DNA from: Liolophura sinensis
Taxonomy: Eukaryota; Mollusca; Polyplacophora; Chitonida; Chitonidae
Direction: 5' to 3'
Length of the DNA stretch: 57,724 nt
NCBI RefSeq assembly: GCF_032854445.1
Contig: NW_027018205.1
Location: 1-57,724, forward strand
The position numbers and the translations under genes are program-made. Under the pieces are notes generated by a model. It searched no databases. It was given only the letters and a program-made list of their open reading frames with translations, and had not been told where the DNA came from. Shown here one piece after another: positions 22,059 through 35,254 of the stretch; position 1 is the stretch's first letter, and each line of letters begins with the position of its first letter.

Positions 22059-24809
22059 CTAATCCGACGTATTTTGTGACGAGAAATCGAATGGTGCAAA
22101 CCGCGTTGCTCTCCGACCAATACTTTTGGCTGTAGCCACAAATGAATAATCAATGATGTCAAGATCACGTGCCCAGCAACGGCTCTTACTCCATGGAAAC
22201 CATAGAAATTTGCAATTTTTCAACAGCTGGAGATGCCTGGCCCAATTGCGCATCCTTTGGCACCTTATTGATGTGGGTCAGTGTTCAATTGTACTTTTTA
22301 CAGCGGATTGTATCAAGTACCTTTTGTTTTTTTTTATATACAAATGGTGTGGTTTTTCTACATGTAGATAAAGACATTGAGTTTGTCTTCGACTTAGAAG
22401 TAAGACATTTGCTGGGTGAGTTAAATGGGCTTGGCCCAAAGATTTGACGTCGTCTGGGCTACCGAAGGGCACATAACTTATAATGAAATGTTGAATATAG
22501 TAATGACCAGTCGCGATTGTACATAGTTAATGTAGCCGATTTCAATTAGCAAAATGACCAGGCAAAAATCCAAAAGTGGAAAAACTGTTCCAATGCTGCT
22601 GGTAAGAGGCTAATCCGACGTATTTTGTGACGAGAAATCGAATGGTGCAAACCGCGTTGCTCTCCGACCAATACTTTTGGCTGTAGCCACAAATGAATAA
22701 TCAATGATGTCAAGATCACGTGCCCAGCAACGGCTCTTACTCCATGGAAACCAAGGAAATTTGCAATTTTTCAACAGCTGGAGATGCCTGGCCCAATTGC
22801 GCATCCTTTGGCACCTTATTGATGTGGGTCAGTGTTCAATTGTACTTTTTACAGCGGATTGTATCAAGTACCTTTTGTTTTTTTTATATACAAATGGTGT
22901 GGTTTTTCTACATGTAGATAAAGACATTGAGTTTGTCTTCGACTTAGAAGTAAGACATTTGCTGGGTGAGATAAATGGGCTTGGCCCAAAGATTTGACGT
23001 CGTCTGGGCTACCGAAGGGCACATAACTTATAATGAAAAGTTGAATATAGTAATGACCAGTCGCGATTGTACATAGTTAATGTAGCCGATTTCAATTCGC
23101 AAAAAGACCAGGCAAAAATCCAAAAGTGGAAAAACTGTTCCAATGCTGCTGGTAAGAGGCTAATCCGACGTATTTTGTGACGAGAAATCGAATGGTGCAA
23201 ACCGCGTTGCTCTCCGACCAATACTTTTGGCTGTAGCCACAAATGAATAATCAATGATGTCAAGATCACGTGCCCAGCAACGGCTCTTACTCCATGGAAA
23301 CCAAGGAAATTTGCAATTTTTCAACAGCTGGAGATGCCTGGCCCAATTGCGCATCCTTTGGCACCTTATTGATGTGGGTCAGTGTTCAATTGTACTTTTT
23401 ACAGCGGATTGTATCAAGTACCTTTTGTTTTTTTTATATACAAATGGTGTGGTTTTTCTACATATAGATAAAGACATTGAGTTTGTCTTCGACTTAGAAG
23501 TAAGACATTTGCTGGGTGAGTTAAATGGGTTTGGCCCAAAGATTTGACGTCGTCTGGGCTACCGAAGGGCACATAACTTATAATGAAATGTTGAATATAG
23601 TAATGACCAGTCGCGATTGTACATAGTTAATGTAGCCGATTTCAATTCGCAAAATGACCAGGCAAAAATCCAAAAGTGGAAAAACTGTTCCAATGCTGCT
23701 GGTAAGAGGCTAATCCGACGTATTTTGTGACGAGAAATCGAATGGTGCAAACCGCGTTGCTCTCCGACCAATACTTTTGGCTGTAGCCACAAATGAATAA
23801 TCAATGATGTCAAGATCACGTGCCCAGCAACGGCTCTTACTCCATGGAAACCATAGAAATTTGCAATTTTTCAACAGCTGGAGATGCCTGGCCCAATTGC
23901 GCATCCTTTGGCACCTTATTGATGTGGGTCAGTGTTCAATTGTACTTTTTACAGCGGATTGTATCAAGTACCTTTTGTTTTTTTTTATATACAAATGGTG
24001 TGGTTTTTCTACATGTAGATAAAGACATTGAGTTTGTCTTCGACTTAGGAGTAAGACATTTGCTGGGTGAGTTAAATGGGCTTGGCCCAAAGATTTGACG
24101 TCGTCTGGGCTACCGAAGGGCACATAACTTATAATGAAATGTTGAATATAGTAATGACCAGTCGCGATTGTACATAGTTAATGTAGCCGATTTCAATTAG
24201 CAAAATGACCAGGCAAAAATCCAAAAGTGGAAAAACTGTTCCAATGCTGCTGGTAAGAGGCTAATCCGACGTATTTTGTGACGAGAAATCGAATGGTGCA
24301 AACCGCGTTGCTCTCCGACCAATACTTTTGGCTGTAGCCACAAATGAATAATCAATGATGTCAAGATCACGTGCCCAGCAACGGCTCTTACTCCATGGAA
24401 ACCAAGGAAATTTGCAATTTTTCAACAGCTGGAGATGCCTGGCCCAATTGCGCATCCTTTGGCACCTTATTGATGTGGGTCAGTGTTCAATTGTACTTTT
24501 TACAGCGGATTGTATCAAGTACCTTTTGTTTTTTTATGTACAAATGGTGTGGTTTTTCTACATGTAGATGAAGACATTGAGTTTGTCTTCGACTTAGAAG
24601 TAAGACATTTGCTGGGTGAGATAAATGGGCTTGGCCCAAAGATTTGACGTCGTCTGGGCTACCGAAGGGCACATAACTTATAATGAAAAGTTGAATATAG
24701 TAATGACCAGTCGCGATTGTACATAGTTAATGTAGCCGATTTCAATTCGCAAAAAGACCAGGCAAAAATCCAAAAGTGGAAAAACTGTTCCAATGCTGCT
24801 GGTAAGAGG
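20408..24809 (+). repeat. Trimer higher-order repeat T-G-C, 1,651-bp period
   Basis: Units 38-40 (20408-22058), 41-43 (22059-23709) and 44-45 (23710-24809). T, G and C units recur every 1,651 bp (20408, 22059, 23710). The C units 40 and 43 both carry CTACATATAGAT and GGGTTTGG and both end TTCGCAAAATGACC. The G units 39 and 42 both carry GAGATAAATGGG. The third repetition breaks off when unit 45 (a G unit with TTATGTACAAA) leads into a K unit. This block overlaps the end of the second nine-unit copy. Confidence 0.85.
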
Positions 24810-27800
24810 CTAATCCGACGTATTTTGTGACGAGAAATCGAATGGTGCAAACCGCGTTGCTCTCCGACCAATACTTTTGGCTGTAGCCACAAATGAATAA
24901 TCAATGATGTCAAGATCACGTGCCCAGCAACGGCTCTTACTCCATGGAAACCAAGGAAATTTGAAATTTTTCAACAGCTGGAGATGCCTGGCCCAATTGC
25001 GCATCCTTTGGCACCTTATTGATGTGGGTCAGTGTTCAATTGTACTTTTTACAGCGGGTTGTATCAAGTACCTTGTGTTTTTTTTATATACAAATGGTGT
25101 GGTTTTTCTACATGTAGATAAAGACATTGAGTTTGTCTTCGACTTAGAAGTAAGACATTTCCTGGGTGAGTTAAATGGGCTTGGCCCAAAGATTTGACGT
25201 CGTCTGGGCTACCGAAGGGCACAGAACTTATAATGAAATGTTGAATATAGTAATGACCAGTCGCGATTGTACATAGTTAATGTAGCCGATTTTAATTAGC
25301 AAAATGACCAGGCAAAAATCCAAAAGTGGAAAAACTGTTCCAATGCTGCTGGTAAGAGGCTAATCCGACGTATTTTGTGACGAGAAATCGAATGGTGCAA
25401 ACCGCGTTGCTCTCCGACCAATACTTTTGGCTGTAGCCACAAATGAATAATCAATGATGTCAAGATCACGTGCCCAGCAACGGCTCTTACTCCATGGAAA
25501 CCAAGGAAATTTGCATTTTTTCAACAGCTGGAGATGCCTGGCCCAATTGCGCATCCTTTGGCACCTTATTGATGTGGGTCAGTGTTCAATTGTACTTTTT
25601 ACAGCGGATTGTATCAAGTACCTTTTGTTTTTTTTATATACAAATGGTGTGGTTTTTCTACATGTAGATAAAGACATTGAGTTTGTCTTCGACTTAGAAG
25701 TAAGACATTTGTTGGGTGAGTTAAATGGGCTTGGCCCAAAGATTTGACGTCGTCTGGGCTACCGAAGGGCACATAACTTATAATGAAAAGTTAAATATAG
25801 TAATGACCAGTCGCGATTGTACATAGTTAATGTAGCCGATTTCAATTCGCAAAAAGACCAGGCAAAAATCCAAAAGTGGAAAAACTGTTCCAATGCTGCT
25901 GGTAAGAGGCTAATCCGACGTATTTTGTGACGAGAAATCGAATGGTGCAAACCGCGTTGCTCTCCGACCAATACTTTTGGCTGTAGCCACAAATGAATAA
26001 TCAATGATGTCAAGATCACGTGCCCAGCAACGGCTCTTACTCCATGGAAACCAAGGAAATTTGCAATTTTTCAACAGCTGGAGATGCCTGGCCCAATTGC
26101 GCATCCTTTGGCACCTTATTGATGTGGGTCAGTGTTCAATTGTACTTTTTACAGCGGGTTGTATCAAGTACCTTGTGTTTTTTTTATATACAAATGGTGT
26201 GGTTTTTCTACATGTAGATAAAGACATTGAGTTTGTCTTCGACTTAGAAGTAAGACATTTGTTGGGTGAGTTAAATGGGCTTGGCCCAAAGATTTGACGT
26301 CGTCTGGGCTACCGAAGGGCACAGAACTTATAATGAAATGTTGAATATAGTAATGACCAGTCGCGATTGTACATAGTTAATGTAGCCGATTTCAATTAGC
26401 AAAATGACCAGGTAAAAATCCAAAAGTGGAAAAACTGTTCCAATGCTGCTGGTAAGAGGCTAATCCGACGTATTTTGTGACGAGAAATCGAATGGTGCAA
26501 ACCGCGTTGCTCTCCGACCAATACTTTTGGCTGTAGCCACAAATGAATAATCAATGATGTCAAGATCACGTGCCCAGCAACGGCTCTTACTCCATGGAAA
26601 CCATAGAAATTTGCAATTTTTCAACAGCTGGAGATGCCTGGCCCAATTGCGCATCCTTTGGCACCTTATTGATGTGGGTCAGTGTTCAATTGTACTTTTT
26701 ACAGCGGATTGTATCAAGTACCTTGTGTTTTTTTTATATACAAATGGTGTGGTTTTTCTACATGTAGATAAAGATATTGAGTTTGTCTTCGACTTAGAAG
26801 TAAGACATTTGCTGGGTGAGTTAAATGGGTTTGGCCCAAAGATTTGACGTCGTCTGGGCTACCGAAGGGCACATAACTTATAATGAAATGTTGAATATAG
26901 TAATGACCAGTCGCGATTGTACATAGTTAATGTAGCCGATTTCAATTAGCAAAAAGAACAGGCAAAAATCCAAAAGTGGAAAAACTGTTCCAATGCTGCT
27001 GGTAAGAGGCTAATCCGACGTATTTTGTGACGAGAAATCGAATGGTGCAAACCGCGTTGCTCTCCGACCAATACTTTTGGCTGCAGCCACAAATGAATAA
27101 TCAATGATGTCAAGATCACGTGCCCAGCAACGGCTCTTACTCCATGGAAACCAAGGAAATTTGCAATTTTTCAACAGCTGGAGATGCCTGGCCCAATTGC
27201 GCATCCTTTGGCACCTTATTGATGTGGGTCAGTGTTCAATTGTACTTTTTACAGCTGATTGTATCAAGTACCTTTTGTTTTTTTTATATACAAATGGTGT
27301 GGTTTTTCTACATATAGATAAAGACATTGAGTTTGTCTTCGACTTAGAAGTAAGACATTTGCTGGGTGAGTTAAATGGGTTTGGCCCAAAGATTTGACGT
27401 CGTCTGGGCTACCGAAGGGCACATAACTTATAATGAAATGTTGAATATAGTAATGACCAGTCGCGATTGTACATAGTTAATGTAGCCGATTTCAATTAGC
27501 AAAATGACCAGGCAAAAATCCAAAAGTGGAAAAACTGTTCCAATGCTGCTGGTAAGAGGCTAATCCGACGTATTTTGTGACGAGAAATCGAATGGTGCAA
27601 ACCGCGTTGCTCTCCGACCAATACTTTTGGCTGTAGCCACAAATGAATAATCAATGATGTCAAGATCACGTGCCCAGCAACGGCTCTTACTCCATGGAAA
27701 CCAAGGAAATTTGCAATTTTTCAACAGCTGGAGATGCCTGGCCCAATTGCGCATCCTTTGGCACCTTATTGATGTGGGTCAGTGTTCAATTGTACTTTTT

Positions 27801-28110
27801 ACAGCGGGTTGTATCAAGTACCTTTTGTTTTTTTTTATATACAAATGGTGTGGTTTTTCTACATGTAGATAAAGACATTGAGTTTGTCTTCGACTTAGAA
27901 GTAAGACATTTGCTGGGTGAGTTAAATGGGCTTGGCCCAAAGATTTGACGTCGTCTGGGCTACCGAAGGGCACATAACTTATAATGAAATGTTGAATATA
28001 GTAATGACCAGTCGCGATTGTACATAGTTAATGTAGCCGATTTCAATTAGCAAAATGACCAGGCAAAAATCCAAAAGTGGAAAAACTGTTCCAATGCTGC
28101 TGGTAAGAGG
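24810..28110 (+). repeat. Units 46-51: K, H, R, T, C, R/T mosaic
   Basis: Units 46-48 repeat the K-H-R cassette. Unit 49 (26460-27009) has a T-type 5' half (CCATAGAA) but AAAGATATTG, GGGTTTGG and GAACAGG in its 3' half. Unit 50 (27010-27559) has CTGCAGCC in place of CTGTAGCC, a private CAGCTGATTG and the C-class CTACATATAGAT. Unit 51 (27560-28110) combines the CGGGTTG of R with the 9-T run and CACATAAC of T, so it looks like a recombinant. Confidence 0.8.
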
Positions 28111-30308
28111 CTAATCCGACGTATTTTGTGACGAGAAATCGAATGGTGCAAACCGCGTTGCTCTCCGACCAATACTTTTGGCTGTAGCCACAAATGAATA
28201 ATCAATGATGTCAAGATCACGTGCCCAGCAACGGCTTTTACTCCATGGAAACCAAGGAAATTTGCAATTTTTCAACAGCTGGAGATGCCTGGCCCAATTG
28301 CGCATCCTTTGGCACCTTATTGATGTGGGTCAGTGTTCAATTGTACTTTTTACAGCGGATTGTATCAAGTACCTTTTGTTTTTTTATGTACAAATGGTGT
28401 GGTTTTTCTACATGTAGATAAAGACATTGAGTTTGTCTTCGACTTAGAAGTAAGACATTTGTTGGGTGAGATAAATGGGCTTGGCCCAAAGATTTGACGT
28501 CGTCTGGGCTACCGAAGGGCACATAACTTATAATGAAAAGTTGAATATAGTAATGACCAGTCGCGATTGTACATACATAGTTAATGTAGCCGATTTCAAT
28601 TCGCAAAAGACAGGCAAAATCCAAAAGTGGAAAAACTGTTCCAATGCTGCTGGTAAGAGGCTAATCCGACGTATTTTGTGACGAGAAATCGAATGGTGCA
28701 AACCGCGTTGCTCTCCGACCAATACTTTTGGCTGTAGCCACAAATGAATAATCAATGATGTCAAGATCACGTGCCCAGCAACGGCTCTTACTCCATGGAA
28801 ACCAAGGAAATTTGAAATTTTTCAACAGCTGGAGATGCCTGGCCCAATTGCGCATCCTTTGGCACTTATTGATGTGGGTCAGTGTTCAATTGTACTTTTT
28901 ACAGCGGGTTGTATCAAGTACCTTGTGTTTTTTTTATATACAAATGGTGTGGTTTTTCTACATGTAGATAAAGACATTGAGTTTGTCTTCGACTTAGAAG
29001 TAAGACATTTGCTGGGTGAGTTAAATGGGCTTGGCCCAAAGATTTGACGTCGTCTGGGCTACCGAAGGGCACAGAACTTATAATGAAATGTTGAATATAG
29101 TAATGACCAGTCGCGATTGTACATAGGTAATGTAGCCGATTTTAATTAGCAAAATGACCAGGCAAAAATCCAAAAGTGGAAAAACTGTTCCAATGCTGCT
29201 GGTAAGAGGCTAATCCGACGTATTTTGTGACGAGAAATCGAATGGTGCAAACCGCGTTGCTCTCCGACCAATACTTTGGCTGTAGCCACAAATGAATAAT
29301 CAATGATGTCAAGATCACGTGCCCAGCAACGGCTCTTACTCCATGGAAACCAAGGAAATTTGCAATTTTTCAACAGCTGGAGATGCCTGGCCCAATTGCG
29401 CATCCTTTGGCACCTTATTGATGTGGGTCAGTGTTCAATTGTACTTTTTACAGCGGGTTGTATCAAGTACCTTGTGTTTTTTTTATATACAAATGGTGTG
29501 GTTTTTCTACATGTAGATAAAGACATTGAGTTTGTCTTCGACTTAGAAGTAAGACATTTGCTGGGTGAGTTAAATGGGCTTGGCCCAAAGATTTGACGTC
29601 GTCTGGGCTACCGAAGGCACAGAACTTATAATGAAATGTTGAATATAGTAATGACCAGTCGCGATTGTACATAGTTAATGTAGCCGATTTCAATTAGCAA
29701 AAAGAACAGGCAAAAATCCAAAAGTGGAAAAACTGTTCCAATGCTGCTGGTAAGAGGCTAATCCGACGTATTTTGTGACGAGAAATCGAATGGTGCAAAC
29801 CGCGTTGCTCTCCGACCAATACTTTTGGCTGTAGCCACAAATGAATAATCAATGATGTCAGATCACGTGCCCAGCAACGGCTCTTACTCCATGGAAACCA
29901 TAGAAATTTGCAATTTTTCAACAGCTGGAGATGCCTGGCCCAATTGCGCATCCTTTGGCACCTTATTGATGTGGGTCAGTGTTCAATTGTACTTTTTACA
30001 GCGGATTGTATCAAGTACCTTTTGTTTTTTTTTATATACAAATGGTGTGGTTTTTCTACATGTAGATAAAGACATTGAGTTTGTCTTCGACTTAGAAGTA
30101 AGACATTTGCTGGGTGAGTTAAATGGGCTTGGCCCAAAGATTTGACGTCGTCTGGGCTACCGAAGGGCACATAACTTATAATGAAATGTTGAATATAGTA
30201 ATGACCAGTCGCGATTGTACATAGTTAATGTAGCCGATTTCAATTAGCAAAAATGACAAGGGAAAAATCCAAAAGTGGAAAAACTGTTCCAATGCTGCTG
30301 GTAAGAGG
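28111..30308 (+). repeat. Units 52-55: G, K, R, T, with clustered private indels
   Basis: The class order fits the surrounding pattern with H missing between K and R. The sequence carries many private small indels: a 4-bp duplication giving GTACATACATAG near 28574, lost bases in GCAAAAGACAGGCAAAATCC, GGCACTTATTG, AATACTTTGGC, CGAAGGCACAG and GATGTCAGATC, and an extra A in CAAAAATGACAAGG near 30250. Neighbouring stretches to the left have very few such changes. Confidence 0.8.
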
Positions 30309-33063
30309 CTAATCCGACGTATTTTGTGACGAGAAATCGAATGGTGCAAACCGCGTTGCTCTCCGACCAATACTTTTGGCTGTAGCCACAAATGAATAAT
30401 CAATGATGTCAAGATCACGTGCCCAGCAACGGCTCTTACTCCATGGAAACCAAGGAAATTTGCAATTTTTCAACAGCTGGAGATGCCTGGCCCAATTGCG
30501 CATCCTTTGGCACCTTATTGATGTGGGTCAGTGTTCAATTGTACTTTTTACAGCGGGTTGTATCAAGTACCTTGTGTTTTTTTTATATACAAATGGTGTG
30601 GTTTTTCTACATGTAGATAAAGACATTGAGTTTGTCTTCGACTTAGAAGTAAGACATTTGCTGGGTGAGATAAATGGGCTTGGCCCAAAGATTTGACGTC
30701 GTCTGGGCTACCGAAGGGCACAGAACTTATAATGAAATGTTGAATATAGTAATGACCAGTCGCGATTGTACATAGTTAATGTAGCCGATTTCAATTAGCA
30801 AAATGACCAGGCAAAAATCCAAAAGTGGAAAAACTGTTCCAATGCTGCTGGTAAGAGGCTAATCCGACGTATTTTGTGACGAGAAATCGAATGGTGCAAA
30901 CCGCGTTGCTCTCCGACCAATACTTTTGGCTGTAGCCACAAATGAATAATCAATGATGTCAAGATCACGTGCCCAGCAACGGCTCTTACTCCATGGAAAC
31001 CATAGAAATTTGCAATTTTTCAACAGCTGGAGATGCCTGGCCCAATTGCGCATCCTTTGGCACCTTATTGATGTGGGTCAGTGTTCAATTGTACTTTTTA
31101 CAGCGGATTGTATCAAGTACCTTTTGTTTTTTTTTTTATATACAAATGGTGTGGTTTTTCTACATGTAGATAAAGACATTGAGTTTGTCTTCGACTTAGA
31201 AGTAAGACATTTGCTGGGTGAGTTAAATGGGCTTGGCCCAAAGATTTGACGTCGTCTGGGCTACCGAAGGGCACATAACTTATAATGAAATGTTGAATAT
31301 AGTAATGACCAGTCGCGATTGTACATAGTTAATGTAGCCGATTTCAATTAGCAAAATGACCAGGCAAAAATCCAAAAGTGGAAAAACTGTTCCAATGCTG
31401 CTGGTAAGAGGCTAATCCGACGTATTTTGTGACGAGAAATCGAATGGTGCAAACCGCGTTGCTCTCCGACCAATACTTTTGGCTGTAGCCACAAATGAAT
31501 AATCAATGATGTCAAGATCACGTGCCCAGCAACGGCTCTTACTCCATGGAAACCAAGGAAATTTGCAATTTTTCAACAGCTGGAGATGCCTGGCCCAATT
31601 GCGCATCCTTTGGCACCTTATTGATGTGGGTCAGTGTTCAATTGTACTTTTTACAGCGGATTGTATCAAGTACCTTTTGTTTTTTTTTATATACAAATGG
31701 TGTGGTTTTTCTACATGTAGATAAAGACATTGAGTTTGTCTTCGACTTAGAAGTAAGACATTTGCTGGGTGAGATAAATGGGCTTGGCCCAAAGATTTGA
31801 CGTCGTCTGGGCTACCGAAGGGCACATAACTTATAATGAAAAGTTGAATATAGTAATGACCAGTCGCGATTGTACATAGTTAATGTAGCCGATTTCAATT
31901 CGCAAAAAGACCAGGCAAAAATCCAAAAGTGGAAAAACTGTTCCAATGCTGCTGGTAAGAGGCTAATCCGACGTATTTTGTGACGAGAAATCGAATGGTG
32001 CAAACCGCGTTGCTCTCCGACCAATACTTTTGGCTGTAGCCACAAATGAATAATCAATGATGTCAAGATCACGTGCCCAGCAACGGCTCTTACTCCATGG
32101 AAACCAAGGAAATTTGCAATTTTTCAACAGCTGGAGATGCCTGGCCCAATTGCGCATCCTTTGGCACCTTATTGATGTGGGTCAGTGTTCAATTGTACTT
32201 TTTACAGCGGATTGTATCAAGTACCTTTTGTTTTTTTTACATACAAATGGTGTGGTTTTTCTACATGTAGATAAAGACATTGAGTTTGTCTTCGACTTAG
32301 AAGTAAGACATTTGTTGGGTGAGTTAAATGGGCTTGGCCCAAAGATTTGACGTCGTCTGGGCTACCGAAGGGCACATAACTTATAATGAAAAGTTGAATA
32401 TAGTAATGACCAGTCGCGATTGTACATAGTTAATGCAGCCGATTTCAATTAGCAAAATGACCAGGCAAAAATCCAAAAGTGGAAAAACTGTTCCAATGCT
32501 GCTGGTAAGAGGCTAATCCGACGTATTTTGTGACGAGAAATCGAATGGTGCAAACCGCGTTGCTCTCCGACCAATACTTTTGGCTGTAGCCACAAATGAA
32601 TAATCAATGATGTCAAGATCACGTGCCCAGCAACGGCTCTTACTCCATGGAAACCAAGGAAATTTGCAATTTTTCAACAGCTGGAGATGCCTGGCCCAAT
32701 TGCGCATCCTTTGGCACCTTATTGATGTGGGTCAGTGTTTAATTGTACTTTTTACAGCGGGTTGTATCAAGTACCTTGTGTTTTTTTTTATATACAAATG
32801 GTGTGGTTTTTCTACATGTAGATAAAGACATTGAGTTTGTCTTCGACTTAGAAGTAAGACATTTGCTGGGTGAGTTAAATGGGCTTGGCCCAAAGATTTG
32901 ACGTCGTCTGGGCTACCGAAGGGCACATAACTTATAATGAAATGTTGAATATAGTAATGACCAGTCGCGATTGTACATAGTTAATGTAGCCGATTTCAAT
33001 TAGCAAAATGACCAGGCAAAAATCCAAAAGTGGAAAAACTGTTCCAATGCTGCTGGTAAGAGG
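30309..33063 (+). repeat. Units 56-60: R/G mosaic, T, G, L, R-like (copy 1 of a five-unit duplication)
   Basis: This block pairs with units 71-75 (38556-41307) at an offset of 8,244-8,247 bp. Diagnostic shared marks are TTAATGCAGCC after the L unit and GTGTTTAATTG with a 9-T run in the R-like unit 60 (pairing with 75). Unit 56 carries the R marks CGGGTTG and CACAGAAC together with the G mark GAGATAAATGGG, so it is a mosaic. Unit 57 has the longest T-run in the window (11 T), making it 553 bp. Confidence 0.85.
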
Positions 33064-35254
33064 CTAATCCGACGTATTTTGTGACGAGAAATCGAATGGT
33101 GCAAACCGCGTTGCTCTCCGACCAATACTTTTGGCTGTAGCCACAAATGAATAATCAATGATGTCAAGATCACGTGCCCAGCAACGGCTCTTCATCCATG
33201 GAAACCAAGGAAATTTGCAATTTTTCAACAGCTGGAGATGCCTGGCCCAATTGCGCATCCTTTGGCACCTTATTGATGTGGGTCAGTGTTAAATGGTACT
33301 TTTTACAGCGGATTGTATCAAGTACCTTGTGTTTTTTTTATATACAAATGGTGTGGTTTTTCTACATGTAGATAAAGATATTGAGTTTGTCTTCGACTTA
33401 GAAGTAAGACATTTGCTGGGTGAGTTAAATGGGTTTGGCCCAAAGATTTGACGTCGTCTGGGCTACCGAAGGGCACATAACTTATAATGAAATGTTGAAT
33501 ATAGTAATGACCAGTCGCGATTGTACATAGTTAATGTAGCCGATTTCAATTAGCAAAAAGAACAGGCAAAAATCCAAAAGTGGAAAAACTGTTCCAATGC
33601 TGCTGGTAAGAGGCTAATCCGACGTATTTTGTGACGAGAAATCGAATGGTGCAAACCGCGTTGCTCTCCGACCAATACTTTTGGCTGCAGCCACAAATGA
33701 ATAATCAATGATGTCAAGATCACGTGCCCAGCAACGGCTCTTACTCCATGGAAACCAAGGAAATTTGCAATTTTTCAACAGCTGGAGATGCCTGGCCCAA
33801 TTGCGCATCCTTTGGCACCTTATTGATGTGGGTCAGTGTTCAATTGTACTTTTTACAGCGGATTGTATCAAGTACCTTTTGTTTTTTTTATATACAAATG
33901 GTGTGGTTTTTCTACATGTAGATAAAGACATTGAGTTTGTCTTCGACTTAGAAGTAAGACATTTGCTGGGTGAGTTAAATGGGTTTGGCCCAAAGATTTG
34001 ACGTCGTCTGGGCTACCGAAGGGCACATAACTTATAATGAAAAGTTGAATATAGTAATGACCAGTCGCGATTGTACATAGTTAATGTAGCCGATTTCAAT
34101 TAGCAAAAAGACAAGGCAAAAATCCAAAAGTAGAAAAAACTGTTCCAATGCTGCTGGTAAGAGGCTAATCCGACGTATTTTGTGACGAGAAATCGAATGG
34201 TGCACACCGCGTTGCTCTCCGACCAATACTTTTGGCTGTAGCCACAAATGAATAATCAATGATGTCAAGATCACGTGCCCAGCAACGGCTCTTACTCCAT
34301 GGAAACCATAGAATTTTGCAATTTTTCAACAGCTGGAGATGCCTGGCCCAATTGCGCATCTTTTGGGGCCTTATTGATGTGGGTCAGTGTTCAATTGTAC
34401 TTTTTACAGCGGACTGTATCAAGTACCTTGTGTTTTTTTATATACAAATGGTGTGGTTTTTCTACATGTAGATAAAGACATTGAGTTTGTCTTCGACTTA
34501 GAAGTAAGACATTTGCTGGGTGAGTTAAATGGGCTTGGCCCAAAGATTTGACGTCGTCTGGGCTACCGAAGGGCACATAACTTATAATGAAATGTTGAAT
34601 ATAGTAATGACCAGTCGCGATTGTACATAGTTAATGTAGCCGATTTCAATTAGCAAAATGAGCAGGCAAAAATCCAAAAGTGGAAAAACTGTTCCAATGC
34701 TGCTGGTAAGAGGCTAATCCGACGTATTTTGTGACGAGAAATCGAATGGTGCAAACCGCGTTGCTCTCCGACCAATACTTTTGGCTGTAGCCACAAATGA
34801 ATAATCAATGATGTCAAGATCACGTGCCCAGCAACGGCTCTTACTCCAAGGAAATTTGCAATTTTTCAACAGCTGGAGATGCCTGGCCCAATTGCGCATC
34901 CTTTGGCACCTTATTGATGTGGGTCAGTGTTCAATTGTACTTTTTACAGCGGATTGTATCAAGTACCTTTTGTTTTTTTTACATACAAATGGTGTGGTTT
35001 TTCTACATGTAGATAAAGACATTGAGTTTGTCTTCGACTTAGAAGTAAGACATTTGTTGGGTGAGTTAAATGGGCTTGGCCCAAAGATTTGACGTCGTCT
35101 GGGCTACCGAAGGGCACATAACTTATAATGAAAAGTTGAATATAGTAATGACCAGTCGCGATTGTACATAGTTAATGCAGCCGATTTCAATTAGCAAAAT
35201 GACCAGGCAAAAATCCAAAAGTGGAAAAACTGTTCCAATGCTGCTGGTAAGAGG
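33064..35254 (+). repeat. Units 61-64: first M-N-X-L tetramer
   Basis: Unit 61 (M) has CTTCATCCATGG, GTTAAATGGTAC, AAAGATATTG and GGGTTTGG. Unit 62 (N) has CTGCAGCC, GGGTTTGG, GAAAAG and AGTAGAAAAAAC. Unit 63 (X) has CATCTTTTGGGGCC, GGACTG, a 7-T run and GAGCAGG. Unit 64 (L, 34714-35254) has TTTACATAC and TTAATGCAGCC. The same four-class order is expanded at 44608-52857, but these copies differ in private marks, so this is an older or separately evolved instance. Confidence 0.8.
34714..35254 (+). repeat. Unit 64, 541 bp, with a 9-bp internal deletion
   Basis: At 34841-34850 the sequence reads CTTACTCCAAGGAAAT, where other units have CTTACTCC, then ATGGAAACC, then AAGGAAAT. Nine bases are missing between two short CC direct repeats, which removes the CCATGG site. 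It is the only deletion longer than a few bases that I see in the window, and its length is a multiple of three. Confidence 0.9.
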
